Shown: one piece after another, positions 36,044 through 44,714 of the stretch
Position numbering within the stretch: position 1 is the first letter of the stretch
Layout of the letters: each line of letters starts with the position of its first letter
Assembly (NCBI RefSeq): GCF_000331515.1
Contig: NZ_AMZO01000006.1
Span: 124,001-188,000, forward strand
Source: Photobacterium marinum
GTDB taxonomy: Bacteria; Pseudomonadota; Gammaproteobacteria; Enterobacterales; Vibrionaceae
Direction: 5' to 3'
Length of the DNA stretch: 64,000 nt
Program-made: the position numbers and the translations under genes
Notes under the pieces: model-generated
Told to the model about the DNA's origin: nothing
Seen by the model: only the letters and a program-made list of their open reading frames with translations
The model's database searches: none

Positions 36044-36349
36044 CTACATGTCGTCCGATGCTTGCTCATCCAGACAGCATTCATCTTGCAAGAAACCGAT
36101 GACTGCTTGCAGCTTGTCATATTCCGCAACACAGAAAAGTGTACGACCTTCACGGCGTTGAGAGAGTAGCCCAGCAGAGGCCAGGCTGGAGATATGGTGC
36201 GACAAAGTGGAGCCGGGGATGCCCAGTTTTTCCTGCAACCCGCCAACTGCAATTCCTTGGTAGCCAGCGCGTACCACACTTTTAAAGATGGCTAAACGAG
36301 TTGGATGTCCCAATTCTTTCAATGCCTTAGCGACGATTTCGATATCCAT
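36044..36349 (-). CDS. ArsR/SmtB-family metalloid- or metal-responsive repressor
   Basis: The 101-residue winged-helix protein starts MDIEIVAKALKELGHPTRL and has the ArsR recognition helix IPGSTLSHHISSLASAGLL. The typical CVC sensor motif in the recognition helix is missing. Instead a vicinal cysteine pair lies near the C-terminus (QDECCLDE), so the metal site is probably C-terminal. ATG at 36349 is preferred over 36355 because AAGG is then about nine bases away. It is divergent from the permease gene, with two operators between them. Confidence 0.9.
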   Translation of the reverse strand: MDIEIVAKALKELGHPTRLAIFKSVVRAGYQGIAVGGLQEKLGIPGSTLSHHISSLASAGLLSQRREGRTLFCVAEYDKLQAVIGFLQDECCLDEQASDDM

Positions 36350-36371
36350 GACCATACCTTGTGAGGAAATT

Positions 36372-36395
36372 ATATTTCGATATTACTAGAAATAT
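36372..36395. promoter_or_regulatory. ArsR-type operator 1
   Basis: An imperfect palindrome runs from ATATTTC to GAAATAT over 24 bases, 23 bases upstream of the arsR start. It matches operator 2 at 20 of 24 bases or better in the arms. Confidence 0.85.
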
Positions 36396-36421
36396 GTTGA
36401 TCACGGCAACTAAATAGATCT

Positions 36422-36445
36422 ATATTTCGAACATTCTAGAAATAT
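36422..36445. promoter_or_regulatory. ArsR-type operator 2
   Basis: A second copy of the ATATTTCGA...CTAGAAATAT palindrome, exactly 50 bases from operator 1 and 14 bases before the permease start. Confidence 0.85.
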
Positions 36446-36458
36446 AGAGGTTTTGATT

Positions 36459-37370
36459 ATGTTCGATAAAACGATGCTATTGGATACTTTGAACATGTTT
36501 GCCTTCCTGGCAACTGAGCTCACCATTTTGTTTTTGCTGATTAGCTATCTGGTTGGAGTGTTACAGGAATACATACCGCCAGAGCGGATCCAGAAGATAT
36601 TGAGCGGTAAAAAAGGGAAGGGATACATAGTGGCCGGGTTCCTTGGTGCGATCACTCCGTTTTGTTCCTGCTCAACAATTCCTTTCCTGAAAGGATTGCT
36701 AAGAGCACAGGCTGGATTTGGCACTATGATGGTATTCCTCTTTGCCAGTCCGTTGCTAAATCCGGTGATCATCGGGCTCTTTGCCGTGACGTTCGGAATT
36801 AAGGTCACCGTGTTCTACTTTGTGGTTGCGATGGGGGTTTCGATTGTTGCCGGATTTGTGCTGGAAAAACTGGGCTTTGAAAAGTACGTCAAAGAGGAGG
36901 CATATATTGCGCCTCAGGCAAAATGTTGTGGTTCATCGTGCGGTGGCAACAAAGCTCCGGTTAACAAATGGAAGAAAATCTGGCTTTCTACCTGGGCAGA
37001 TTTCAAGAAAGTCTTACCTTACTTGTTTGGTGGTATCGCTCTGGGTTCAATGATTTATGGTTTTATGCCGACTGAATTTGTTGCCAGTGTAGCCAACGAC
37101 AGCAACCCTTTTGCTATCCCTGTTGCCGCTGTTATCGGTATTCCGCTTTATATCCGAGCTGAAGCGGTGATCCCGCTGAGTGCTGCACTGGCTGCCAAAG
37201 GTATGGGGCTTGGCGCGGTAATGGCTTTGATTATCGGCAGCGCTGGTGCCAGCCTGACTGAGGTGATTTTGCTGAAGTCTATCTTCAAAAACAAAATGAT
37301 CGTGTCTTTTCTGGTGGTGATTTTGTCGATGGCTATCGGTGCAGGTTTTCTGTATCAGAACTTGTTTTAA
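36459..37370 (+). CDS. ArsP-like permease (DUF318 family)
   Basis: The 303-residue inner-membrane protein has about eight helices and the family motif PFCSCSTIPF in the third helix region, where conserved cysteines bind substrate. The central cytoplasmic loop holds a cysteine-rich stretch AKCCGSSCGGNK. ArsP family members export trivalent organoarsenicals; others act on other soft metals or sulphur compounds, so the substrate is not certain. ATG at 36459 is used because AGAGG lies eight bases upstream. It is regulated by the divergent ArsR protein. A strong terminator follows. Confidence 0.85.
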   Translation: MFDKTMLLDTLNMFAFLATELTILFLLISYLVGVLQEYIPPERIQKILSGKKGKGYIVAGFLGAITPFCSCSTIPFLKGLLRAQAGFGTMMVFLFASPLLNPVIIGLFAVTFGIKVTVFYFVVAMGVSIVAGFVLEKLGFEKYVKEEAYIAPQAKCCGSSCGGNKAPVNKWKKIWLSTWADFKKVLPYLFGGIALGSMIYGFMPTEFVASVANDSNPFAIPVAAVIGIPLYIRAEAVIPLSAALAAKGMGLGAVMALIIGSAGASLTEVILLKSIFKNKMIVSFLVVILSMAIGAGFLYQNLF

Positions 37371-37385
37371 TTCATTGTCAGCATG

Positions 37386-37413
37386 AAATGGAGGCTTCGC
37401 CTCCATTTTTTCG
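37386..37413 (+). terminator. Terminator of the permease gene
   Basis: AAATGGAGGC pairs with GCCTCCATTT over a TTC loop, followed by more T. Confidence 0.92.
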
Positions 37414-37433
37414 TTCTATCTGAAATAAAAAAA

Positions 37434-37970
37434 CTAGCTTCGCTCTCTTACGTATCTGCTCTTAGTCAGCGAGTTCAGCAACACTTCTGATTCGATGAAT
37501 TTAAATGACTGCGGTTCGGTGAGTTCTCCAAAAAGTGGAGAGCCTCCGCCTAGCAGGATTGGGAATGTGGTTATGATCATCTCATCAATTAAGTCTTCAG
37601 TCAGAAAGCTTTGGATCGTTTTGCCGCCGTCGATATAGAGGTTGTGATAGCCCTGCTGATTTAATTGAGTGACGGCTTGCTTTACCGGGCCTTTGATCAG
37701 AAAAGCTTTGTCCTGATAAGGAGCTGGAATGCTTTTTAAAGTATTGCTCAGTACAAAAACAGGTTTGTTATAGGGCCAGTCGCAATCAAAACCGCAGACG
37801 ATTTCAAAGGTGTTCCGGCCCATGACGAGGGCATCGACACGTTGCATGAAATCGGCAAAACCAAAATCCAGGCCGTCAGGATTCGGCACACTGTTGAGCC
37901 AGTCCAGCCCTCCTTGTTTGTCGGCAATATAGCCATCAAGGCTGGTCGCGATATAGACGATGTTTGACAT
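37434..37970 (-). CDS. Dihydrofolate-reductase-like (RibD C-terminal) protein
   Basis: The 178-residue protein has the RibD-C/DHFR-like fold: YIATSLDGYIADKQGGLDWL at the start, VMGRNTFEIV, VLSNT and the nucleotide-binding LYIDGGKTIQSFL. It resembles YwjB/YyaP-type stand-alone reductases. The true substrate is unknown, and the fold does not prove folate reduction. Its start region carries an intact signal-free N-terminus. It is convergent with the ArsP-like gene and shares no operon. Confidence 0.85.
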   Translation of the reverse strand: MSNIVYIATSLDGYIADKQGGLDWLNSVPNPDGLDFGFADFMQRVDALVMGRNTFEIVCGFDCDWPYNKPVFVLSNTLKSIPAPYQDKAFLIKGPVKQAVTQLNQQGYHNLYIDGGKTIQSFLTEDLIDEMIITTFPILLGGGSPLFGELTEPQSFKFIESEVLLNSLTKSRYVRERS

Positions 37971-38215
37971 GTTTGGTCTCCCGAATTTCGGCGCAGAAAA
38001 TCCTGCAGTTTATTGGTATCCACTGATTTTAATATTCGGATAAGAAAGGAACAATGGTGATGATGCCTGCAGCTTCACAAGCAGATATGACTCGAAATTA
38101 TGAAGGAAATACTGATTAAATTCAGATGGATATGATTTACCACCTGTTATTGCCTTTTCTTGGGTGTTACATCTATGGCCGATTTTTTACCTTAATGAAA
38201 ACAATGGAATGCATC

Positions 38216-39229
38216 ATGAAATTACACCCACTTTTTCTTTGCTTAGCACTGGCAAGTACAGGTGCCGCGGCATTTGATTTGAATGAGCCTGAGAATAATG
38301 ACACCAGTAACTTGGTCTGGACCGGCCATTTGAGCCCGGATACGGACACAGTGACATCGGCTATTATTGCTGCCTATATCTATGGTGGTACGCCAGTGGT
38401 TCCGGAAGCTATTAATCCAGAAAGCCAGTTTGTTCTTGAATACTGTAAGGCAACAACACCGGCACAAATGGCTGATTTCAGTCAGAAGATGGTCGGGCTG
38501 GTGGACTTTAACCAGAAGACTCAGCTGCAAAAAAGCATTAAGGAAAGCAGTATTGTAGCGATTGTTGACCACCATGCTATTGGTGGTAATCCAGTGAACA
38601 TGAAGCAAGTAGCGACGATTGATATTCGTCCGTGGGGATCGGCGGCGACTATTCTCGCTGATCGTGCGGAACAGATGGATATTGAGCTGCCAGAGTATAT
38701 TGCCTGTACAACACTGGGTGGGATTTTGTCTGATACTTTGGTTCTTCAGTCGCCGATCACCACCGAATATGACAGACACTACGCCGAAGAGCTGGCCAGT
38801 GAGGCTGGTATTGACGATATCGAAGCGTTTGGTCAGAAAATGCTGGAAGCCAAGTCGGATCTCAGCCATGTCAGCGCGGCAGATATTTTGACCATGGATT
38901 ATAAGAACTTTAAGTTTGCCGGTAAGAAAGTTGGAATCGGGGTTGCTGAAACCCTGACTGCTCACCAACTCCTGGATCGCCGTGATGAATTTGTGGCTGC
39001 GATGAAGGCGTATAAACAGCGTCAGGGCCTTGACCATTTGTTCTTCTCTGTAACTGATACCAAGAACAAGCGTGCAAATTTGCTGTGGATTGACAGTGCT
39101 GACAGCAAGGTGGCCGAGGTTGCCTTTAAGGCTAAGCCGACAAATGGCTGGCTGGTACTTGAAGGGGTTACGTCCCGTAAACGTCAGATTGGCCCGGCGA
39201 TTCAAAAGGCGGTAGAAAGCCTGAATTAA
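38216..39229 (+). CDS. Family II (DHH) Mn-dependent inorganic pyrophosphatase, apparently exported
   Basis: The 337-residue protein matches family II pyrophosphatases (PpaC). It has the metal-binding HLSPDTD motif, the DHH motif in IVDHHAIG, an acidic site in LSDTLV, a DHHA2 domain and the C-terminal catalytic SRKRQ. These enzymes convert pyrophosphate to two phosphates and are normally cytosolic. Here the family core begins only after MKLHPLFLCLALASTGAAAF, a convincing signal peptide with a cleavage site after AAA. ATG at 38216 is used; another four codons upstream is possible. Location in the periplasm is inferred. A terminator follows. Confidence 0.88.
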   Translation: MKLHPLFLCLALASTGAAAFDLNEPENNDTSNLVWTGHLSPDTDTVTSAIIAAYIYGGTPVVPEAINPESQFVLEYCKATTPAQMADFSQKMVGLVDFNQKTQLQKSIKESSIVAIVDHHAIGGNPVNMKQVATIDIRPWGSAATILADRAEQMDIELPEYIACTTLGGILSDTLVLQSPITTEYDRHYAEELASEAGIDDIEAFGQKMLEAKSDLSHVSAADILTMDYKNFKFAGKKVGIGVAETLTAHQLLDRRDEFVAAMKAYKQRQGLDHLFFSVTDTKNKRANLLWIDSADSKVAEVAFKAKPTNGWLVLEGVTSRKRQIGPAIQKAVESLN

Positions 39230-39264
39230 TTGAAAGCGAATACCTGAAAGGTTACGGGTGATAA

Positions 39265-39300
39265 GGGGATGCGGTGAAATACCGCATCTCCTTTTATTTA
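39265..39300 (+). terminator. Terminator of the pyrophosphatase gene
   Basis: An 11-base-pair stem starting GGGGATGCGGT with loop GAAAT, followed by TTTTATTTA. Confidence 0.85.
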
Positions 39301-39305
39301 TCGTA

Positions 39306-39947
39306 TTAGAGGTTGGCCTGCTGATTGTGATCATAGGCCTGATGGGCCTGTTCAAGAGCGTCAATATCTGAAGCACAAATGAGTTTTTTCAAAGCATTGA
39401 ATTTAGCTTCAGACCAGTCGTAGATTCTCAGCGCCAGCAGTCGCTTAGTTGTTTGCGGTGAAAAGCGCTGCTTGATCGGTTTGGCCGGTGTACCGCCGAC
39501 AACTGTATATGGCGGCACATCTCGGGTGACGACGCTGTTGGCCGCAATAATAGCACCTTCTCCGACACGCACTCCGGGCATGACCATCGCACGCATTCCA
39601 ATCCAGCAACCGTCCTCAAGGTAGGTATCTCCTTTGGACTGGTAGCTTTCTTCAATCATGTCCATGAAAGGGTACAGTGAGAACCAGTCACTGCGATGGG
39701 TATGGTTGCCTCCCATCAGAATTACAGCTTCGGCGCCGATGCAGACATAGTCACCGATATGAAGTTTATCGACCTCCCAGCGAGGCTCCCATTGGCTGCT
39801 GACTTCATCGCCGTGCAGATAGCGAACAACTGATTTTTCAAACCCGTCATCGTAAGCATCGCTGTAATAGCTGTGTGTTCCTTTCAGGAAGATGTTTTTG
39901 TTTTTTACGGTTTCATGGAGCATTTCCATTTTGGACCAGTGTTTCAT
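39306..39947 (-). CDS. CatB/Vat-like hexapeptide-repeat O-acetyltransferase
   Basis: The 213-residue protein starts MKHWSKMEML and has the left-handed beta-helix of xenobiotic acetyltransferases: GDYVCIGAEAVILMGGNHTHR with the catalytic histidine, then DGCWIGMRAMVMPGVRVGEGAIIAANSVV (conserved turns), and VVGGTPAKPIKQRF. CatB-type members acetylate chloramphenicol, and Vat members acetylate streptogramins; many chromosomal ones have unknown substrates. The frame is open 49 codons upstream without a family match. Resistance is not implied. Confidence 0.85.
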   Translation of the reverse strand: MKHWSKMEMLHETVKNKNIFLKGTHSYYSDAYDDGFEKSVVRYLHGDEVSSQWEPRWEVDKLHIGDYVCIGAEAVILMGGNHTHRSDWFSLYPFMDMIEESYQSKGDTYLEDGCWIGMRAMVMPGVRVGEGAIIAANSVVTRDVPPYTVVGGTPAKPIKQRFSPQTTKRLLALRIYDWSEAKFNALKKLICASDIDALEQAHQAYDHNQQANL

Positions 39948-40450
39948 TTTGCTCTTACCTTTAAACCTGAAGGAGAAAGTTCCGGAGCATGGATAGCCGC
40001 GTAAGGCCGGCGGTTGAAATGTGAATGCTGAGCCGGATATTAAAATTACGCAGCCGGAATTGTTCTCTTTCAAGAGACAGATGAAATACCGCAAAGTCAG
40101 GTTGTCAGATTTGCGGCAGTGAATTTGTTTTTACCGATTGGTATAAATTCACTGCCTTAGCTAAGCAATCTGTGGTTGCTTGAGATAGGCGATTTGGACA
40201 ACAGCAGTGCATTCTGTCGCGCTGTTATTTTGAACCGGCATATACACTCCTGTTGAAGAATTGAATGAAAGTGGGCTCATAATATCTGGGCGCAATGAGA
40301 TGTCAATGATGACTTTATCTTTTCCGTGGAGAGCTTTATTCCTGCTTAGACAATAAACTGAATTAAACGGGCTGGAAAAAGTAGGCAGAGGGTAAAACAG
40401 GAAGAGAATGAAACAGCCCGTGATAATCACGGGCTGTAAAGGTTTAGAAA
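39948..40450. other. Intergenic region with a long perfect dyad and a possible gene remnant
   Basis: About 500 bases without a secure gene. GGCAGTGAATTT (40115-40126) and AAATTCACTGCC (40145-40156) are perfect 12-base arms around an 18-base loop. A minus-strand frame at 40161-40430 starts within the rihA terminator and is doubtful, but its end could be translated from an ATG at about 40241 with AGGAG in front (26 codons, MPVQNNSATE). It may be a gene fragment. Confidence 0.45.
40413..40437 (-). terminator. Terminator of rihA
   Basis: ACAGCCCGTGAT and ATCACGGGCTGT form a near-perfect palindrome. On the minus strand it is followed by TTCATTCTCTT, a modest T-rich tail. Confidence 0.75.
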
Positions 40451-41386
40451 TCAGCCGTAAAAGTGCATGCTTTCAGCCAGCAAATCGACGAAGCCCTGAC
40501 GATCGACATCAAACAGAACTGTTGTATTGGCCGGTTTACCAGAGAGCTGGTAACGGTCGACAACTGTCATGCCTTGGGTGTACTCGCCCTTGGTTTCTAT
40601 ACCGACCCAGCAGTCTTGTTCTGTGAAAATTTCAGGTTTCAGCAGCCAGGCGATGGTGCAAGGATCGTGAAGCGGCGCGCCAGCCAGTTCCCATTTCGGA
40701 TCTCTGTGATAGATCATGAAGAAATCAAGCAGTCCGGCCACCACATCGGAAACCGGATTACCAATAGCGCGGATTCGTTCAATATCTTCATCCATGATTT
40801 GGGCACGGTGGGTAACATCCAGCCCGCACATGGTAACAGGAATGCCGGAGCGGAAGACGATATCAGCAGCTTCCGGATCGACATAAATATTAAACTCAGC
40901 GGCCGGAGACCAGTTTCCGGTTTCGGCACCGCCACCCATCAGCACAATTCGTTCTATTTTGTCTGCCAGCTCGCGGTGAGTTGCAAGTAACAGGGCAATA
41001 TTAGTCAGTGGCCCGGTCGGAACGAGAGTAACAGGTCTGTCGCTTTCACGAAGGACTCGAGCCATCAGTTCTACGGCATTTTCTCCGACAGGATCAAATC
41101 CCGGATCCGGCAGTGACGGGCCGTCCAAACCGCTTTCGCCGTGGACGTTGTCAGCTATGATCAGTTCCCGTGCCAGAGGCTTTAAGGCTCCGCCGGCAAC
41201 CGGGATGTCATTACGGCCAAGCAGGGTCAGGATCCGAAGAGCATTGTTCAGGGTTTTCTCCGGAGTCTGGTTACCGGCACTGGTGGTGACCGCCTTGATA
41301 TCAAGAGACGGGGAGGCACAAGCAAGGATCAGGGCAATGGCGTCATCATGGCCAGGATCACAATCGATGATAATAGGGCGGGTCAT
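40451..41386 (-). CDS. rihA: Pyrimidine-specific ribonucleoside hydrolase
   Basis: The 311-residue enzyme has exactly the length of E. coli RihA and shares long blocks: [12 protein letters not shown] (calcium-binding Asp cluster), [55 protein letters not shown] and QGMTVVD. It splits cytidine and uridine into base and ribose for salvage. ATG at 41386 is preceded by GGAG; the frame extends 17 codons upstream without similarity. It is monocistronic with a terminator downstream. Confidence 0.93.
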   Translation of the reverse strand: MTRPIIIDCDPGHDDAIALILACASPSLDIKAVTTSAGNQTPEKTLNNALRILTLLGRNDIPVAGGALKPLARELIIADNVHGESGLDGPSLPDPGFDPVGENAVELMARVLRESDRPVTLVPTGPLTNIALLLATHRELADKIERIVLMGGGAETGNWSPAAEFNIYVDPEAADIVFRSGIPVTMCGLDVTHRAQIMDEDIERIRAIGNPVSDVVAGLLDFFMIYHRDPKWELAGAPLHDPCTIAWLLKPEIFTEQDCWVGIETKGEYTQGMTVVDRYQLSGKPANTTVLFDVDRQGFVDLLAESMHFYG

Positions 41387-41718
41387 GAGGGTACTCCTTT
41401 GTTTTTGAAAGGAAATGTACCTGCTTCGATGAGGCAATAATGTGAATGAAATCGAAAAGGGAAAAGTCCTACCCTTTCCAATTCACAAAAATATCAAATA
41501 GATATAAAAATAGTAAATAGATGAAGATATAACGCCATTCGCTTTTGTTGCTGGCGGTAGCCTTTTCAGCTTAGTTTGCAATAAGCATTGAGATACCGCC
41601 GACAGTTTTATTCATTTGCGGTGGTATTGGTGCGAATGGGTATTGAAGTCAGGGAGTAACTCGGTGATGGTCATTGAAGTTGTTAACGTTGATTGGATTA
41701 CAGACAAGTGAGTGACCT
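41387..41718. other. Intergenic region upstream of rihA and the HAD gene
   Basis: This divergent promoter region has no gene. A short inverted repeat AAAGGG/CCCTTT lies near 41456-41477. No close CRP site was found. Other pattern is not apparent. Confidence 0.5.
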
Positions 41719-42360
41719 ATGAAGATTAAAGCTGTGTTGTTTGATATGGACGGACTGATTTTTGATACTGAAGGCATATGTAAAACGAGTTGGCAGAATG
41801 CGGTTAGCGAACAGGGGTTAGTGCTGACCGATGATTACTATCAGCGTTTTATCGGTACTCAGGATGTTCAATGTGAGCAGCTCTTGGTTGATGCGTTTGG
41901 TGAGCGGTTGGATATGGCCCGCTTCAGGCTGGTGCGGGATGCCATGCTGGAGGCCGAACGGAAAAAAGGTGTGAAATTTAAAGCCGGATTTGAAGATATA
42001 TTTTCCGAGCTTAAAGGACGATCGCTGCAATGTGCATTGGTTACTTCGTCAGCTTTGCCTCAGGTTGAACACCACTTTGCCGGTTCGGATTATCTGCAAT
42101 ATTTCAATACCATTATTACTGCTGAAAAAGTAGAAAATGGTAAACCTGCCCCGGATTGTTATCGTATGGCTTGTGAGCAGCTGGATATCGACCCAGTTCA
42201 TTGTCTTGTGTTGGAAGATTCTAACAATGGTATGCGTGCAGGGTTGGATGCTGGCTGCCATGCGGTGATGATCCCGGATCTGCTGGGGCCTGATGCCGAT
42301 GTGGCTGAAAAGGCGACGGCTGTCATTGCCTGTCTGAGTGAGGTGAAGCAGTTCCTTTAA
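41719..42360 (+). CDS. HAD-superfamily phosphatase, beta-phosphoglucomutase-like
   Basis: The 213-residue cytosolic protein has the HAD motifs in order: DMDGLIFDTE (nucleophile Asp9 and Asp11), ALVTSSA (motif II), GKPAPDCY (motif III lysine) and VLEDSNNGMRAG (motif IV acids). A helical cap between motifs I and II gives the subfamily. It is a small-molecule sugar-phosphate phosphatase or mutase with unknown substrate. The gene lies 42 bases before lhgO, so they are probably co-transcribed. Confidence 0.85.
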   Translation: MKIKAVLFDMDGLIFDTEGICKTSWQNAVSEQGLVLTDDYYQRFIGTQDVQCEQLLVDAFGERLDMARFRLVRDAMLEAERKKGVKFKAGFEDIFSELKGRSLQCALVTSSALPQVEHHFAGSDYLQYFNTIITAEKVENGKPAPDCYRMACEQLDIDPVHCLVLEDSNNGMRAGLDAGCHAVMIPDLLGPDADVAEKATAVIACLSEVKQFL

Positions 42361-42402
42361 TGCCTGAACTGGATCAGGTGTGTTATCAAAGGAGTGGTAA
42401 CT

Positions 42403-43662
42403 ATGGAAGACATCTACGATTACATCATTATCGGCGGCGGGATAGTTGGTGTGTCGACGGCATGGCAGTTGCAGCAACGCCATCCGGACAAAAAGGTACT
42501 GCTACTGGAGAAGGAAGCGGGTTTATCTCGTCATCAAACCGGCCACAACAGTGGTGTGATTCACGCCGGGGTATATTACAAACCGGGAAGCCTGAAAGCC
42601 GAATTTTGTAAGGCAGGCGCTGAAGCGACGAATCGGTTCTGTCATCAGCATGGAATTGCGGTAGAAAATTGTGGCAAATTGTTGGTTGCGACGAATACGG
42701 TTGAGCTGGAACGGATGCAGGCACTCTATCAGCGTTGCGGTGAGAATGGTATTGATACTGAGTTGCTCAGTCAGGCTGAACTGAACAAAAGAGAGCCCAA
42801 TATTGAAGGTTTGGGGGCCGTTTTTGTTAAGGCAACCAGTATCGTCGATTTCCGTCTGGTGACGGAAAAAATGGCCGAAGAGTTTATCTCGGCGGGCGGA
42901 ACTGTGATGCTGGGGGCTGAAGTGACAGCTTTGGAAGAAACAGAGGAACAAATTGTTGTTACTGCCCGTAACGATGAGGGAGGCGGGAAGCTCATATTTT
43001 CATGCCGCTTTCTAGTTTCTTGCTCTGGGTTGATGGCCGACAGGGTAGCCAGGATGCAGGGCATAAAAACCGACTTTCAGATCATTCCATATCGCGGCGA
43101 ATATTATCGCCTGCCGGAAAAATACAACCACATAGTGAATCACCTTATTTATCCGATTCCGGATCCAGATTTACCATTTCTTGGCGTTCATCTTACCCGA
43201 ATGATAAATGGCTCAGTGACAGTCGGGCCGAATGCGGTACAAGGTTGGAAAAGGGAAGGGTATGGCAGGGTTAATATCAGTCTGGTCGATATTCGGGAGA
43301 TGTTTTCTTTCAGTGGCTTCTGGAAAGTGAATCTTAATCACCTGAAAACCGGCATTATGGAGTGGAAGAACTCCTTGTGGAAGCCGGGCTATCTCAAGTT
43401 GGTCAAAAAATATTGCCCGCAAATTACGCACAGGGACTTGCTTCCTTATCCGGCTGGCGTTCGGGCGCAAGCTGTGCTGAGAGATGGCACCCTGGTTCAT
43501 GACTTCTTGTTTGCAGAAAGTCCGCGCAGCCTTCATGTCTGTAATGCGCCGTCACCAGCGGCGACATCGGCAATTCCTATTGGTGATTACATCTGCACTA
43601 AGGTTGAGGAAAAGCAGCGGATTGATCAAACTAAAGCAGATATAGCGATGCTGTTAAGCTGA
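42403..43662 (+). CDS. lhgO: L-2-hydroxyglutarate dehydrogenase/oxidase
   Basis: The 419-residue FAD enzyme oxidises L-2-hydroxyglutarate to 2-oxoglutarate and feeds electrons to the quinone pool. Motifs are the FAD-binding IIGGGIVGVSTAWQL, the family pattern HQTGHNSGVIHAGVYYKPGS, the substrate-binding PYRGEYYRLP and the C-terminal NAPSPAATSAIPIGDYI. ATG at 42403 has GGAG about eight bases upstream; the GTG three codons earlier overlaps that binding site and is rejected. It lies downstream of the HAD gene. No csiD or gab genes are in the window. Confidence 0.92.
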   Translation: MEDIYDYIIIGGGIVGVSTAWQLQQRHPDKKVLLLEKEAGLSRHQTGHNSGVIHAGVYYKPGSLKAEFCKAGAEATNRFCHQHGIAVENCGKLLVATNTVELERMQALYQRCGENGIDTELLSQAELNKREPNIEGLGAVFVKATSIVDFRLVTEKMAEEFISAGGTVMLGAEVTALEETEEQIVVTARNDEGGGKLIFSCRFLVSCSGLMADRVARMQGIKTDFQIIPYRGEYYRLPEKYNHIVNHLIYPIPDPDLPFLGVHLTRMINGSVTVGPNAVQGWKREGYGRVNISLVDIREMFSFSGFWKVNLNHLKTGIMEWKNSLWKPGYLKLVKKYCPQITHRDLLPYPAGVRAQAVLRDGTLVHDFLFAESPRSLHVCNAPSPAATSAIPIGDYICTKVEEKQRIDQTKADIAMLLS

Positions 43663-43743
43663 GTTGCTGTCGTACTGGAGCGCTGAGCAAGCTTGAGTAA
43701 TAATGGCAAGCTTATCAGTAGGATGTGTTTTAGAGGAAACAAC

Positions 43744-44082
43744 ATGAATAAGCTTGTTTGTGCGGTACTTTTAGCCGCCAGTTTTGCCGCTCACTCTGCT
43801 AGCTGGAGCTGGTCCTCTTCCGGTAACAGTTGTGCTGTCTCTTCTAATGGTTCAACAACCTCATCTTCTAAGACTGAAAATGGTCAGAGTTCGGCTATCT
43901 GTAGGTTTACCGGTTCGGAAGGTTCAATCAGCCTCGGCGATGACAAGGTTGAATTGAGTGACGGTGTTCTGAAATGGAATGATAAAGCTTTGCCGGAAAA
44001 TTATGACAGTGTTGAAGTGCAGCTGCGTAAATCCGGCGATTCAGTCACTCTGTGGATTGACGAAAAAGAAGTTGCGCTTTAA
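43744..44082 (+). CDS. Small secreted Ser-rich protein, 112 aa
   Basis: ATG at 43744 follows AGAGG and gives a signal peptide MNKLVCAVLLAASFAAHSA. The mature protein is Ser/Asn/Thr-rich at first (SWSWSSSGNSCAVSSNGSTT), holds two cysteines that could pair, then becomes an acidic beta-prone domain ending DEKEVAL. No family is recognised. The gene stands alone between lhgO and the VOC gene and may be exported to the surface. Confidence 0.7.
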   Translation: MNKLVCAVLLAASFAAHSASWSWSSSGNSCAVSSNGSTTSSSKTENGQSSAICRFTGSEGSISLGDDKVELSDGVLKWNDKALPENYDSVEVQLRKSGDSVTLWIDEKEVAL

Positions 44083-44158
44083 GCCAGGCATGATTTCGAT
44101 TTACAGTGTTAATTGTTTATCGAAAGCCAGTTCTCAATAAAAATTATCAGGAGAAAAC

Positions 44159-44575
44159 GTGAAACAATCTCTGTTCCAAATCGCACTTGTGGTGAAAGAC
44201 TACGATGAGGCTATCGATTTTTACACCAATAAACTGAAGTTCGACTTGATCGAAGATACGTATCAGCCGGAGCAGGATAAGCGTTGGGTAGTGGTGGCTC
44301 CGCCGGGTTCAGATAGCGCCGGGATTTTGTTGGCCAGGGCATCAAAGCCTGAGCAAGAAGCATTTATCGGTAACCAGGCCGGAGGACGGGTATTTTTGTT
44401 CCTGCGTACAGATGATTTCTGGCGTGACTATAACAGAATGAAAGCGGAAGGGATCCGGTTTGTCCGTGAACCAAAAGAGCAAGACTACGGAACTGTTGCT
44501 GTATTTGAAGACCTTTACGGTAACTTGTGGGATTTGCTGGAGCTAAGTCCAAGTCATCCTATGGCTGAGCGTTAA
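44159..44575 (+). CDS. VOC/glyoxalase-family protein
   Basis: The 138-residue protein is a two-module vicinal oxygen chelate fold with QIALVVKDYDEAIDFYTNKLKF at the start and AVFEDLYGNLWDLLEL at the end. The usual N-terminal metal-binding His (HV-type) is replaced by Gln in FQIALV, so it may lack the canonical metal site. The start is GTG with GGAG seven bases upstream. Substrate unknown. A bleomycin-resistance-like role is not supported by sequence alone. Confidence 0.82.
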   Translation: MKQSLFQIALVVKDYDEAIDFYTNKLKFDLIEDTYQPEQDKRWVVVAPPGSDSAGILLARASKPEQEAFIGNQAGGRVFLFLRTDDFWRDYNRMKAEGIRFVREPKEQDYGTVAVFEDLYGNLWDLLELSPSHPMAER

Positions 44576-44714
44576 TTAAGCTTCTTTGTGGTGATGAGAG
44601 CACGATCATTGTTTTCATTGTTCTTCCACTGTGTTCTGTGATCCCGGGTACATGCGAAAGTGGAAGCCTCTGGCAATATAACTGAATAGATTCAGGTAGC
44701 TAACGAGGATGAGC

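Noticed and set aside
38243..39376. Minus-strand frame of 377 codons opposite the pyrophosphatase gene
   Set aside because: Shadow of a clear family II pyrophosphatase; composition is rich in Arg/Ser/His/Ile as expected for an antisense frame.
40161..40430. Minus-strand frame of 89 codons between the acetyltransferase and rihA
   Set aside because: Its start codon lies inside the rihA terminator stem. Only its last 26 codons have a plausible start, so it is described as a possible remnant and not called as a gene.
44100..44112. TTTACAGTGTTAA, resembling parS2
   Set aside because: One base departs from TTTACANTGTAAA in the right half, it is 17 kb from the nearest true site and outside the cluster. 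Recorded only as a chance or decayed match.
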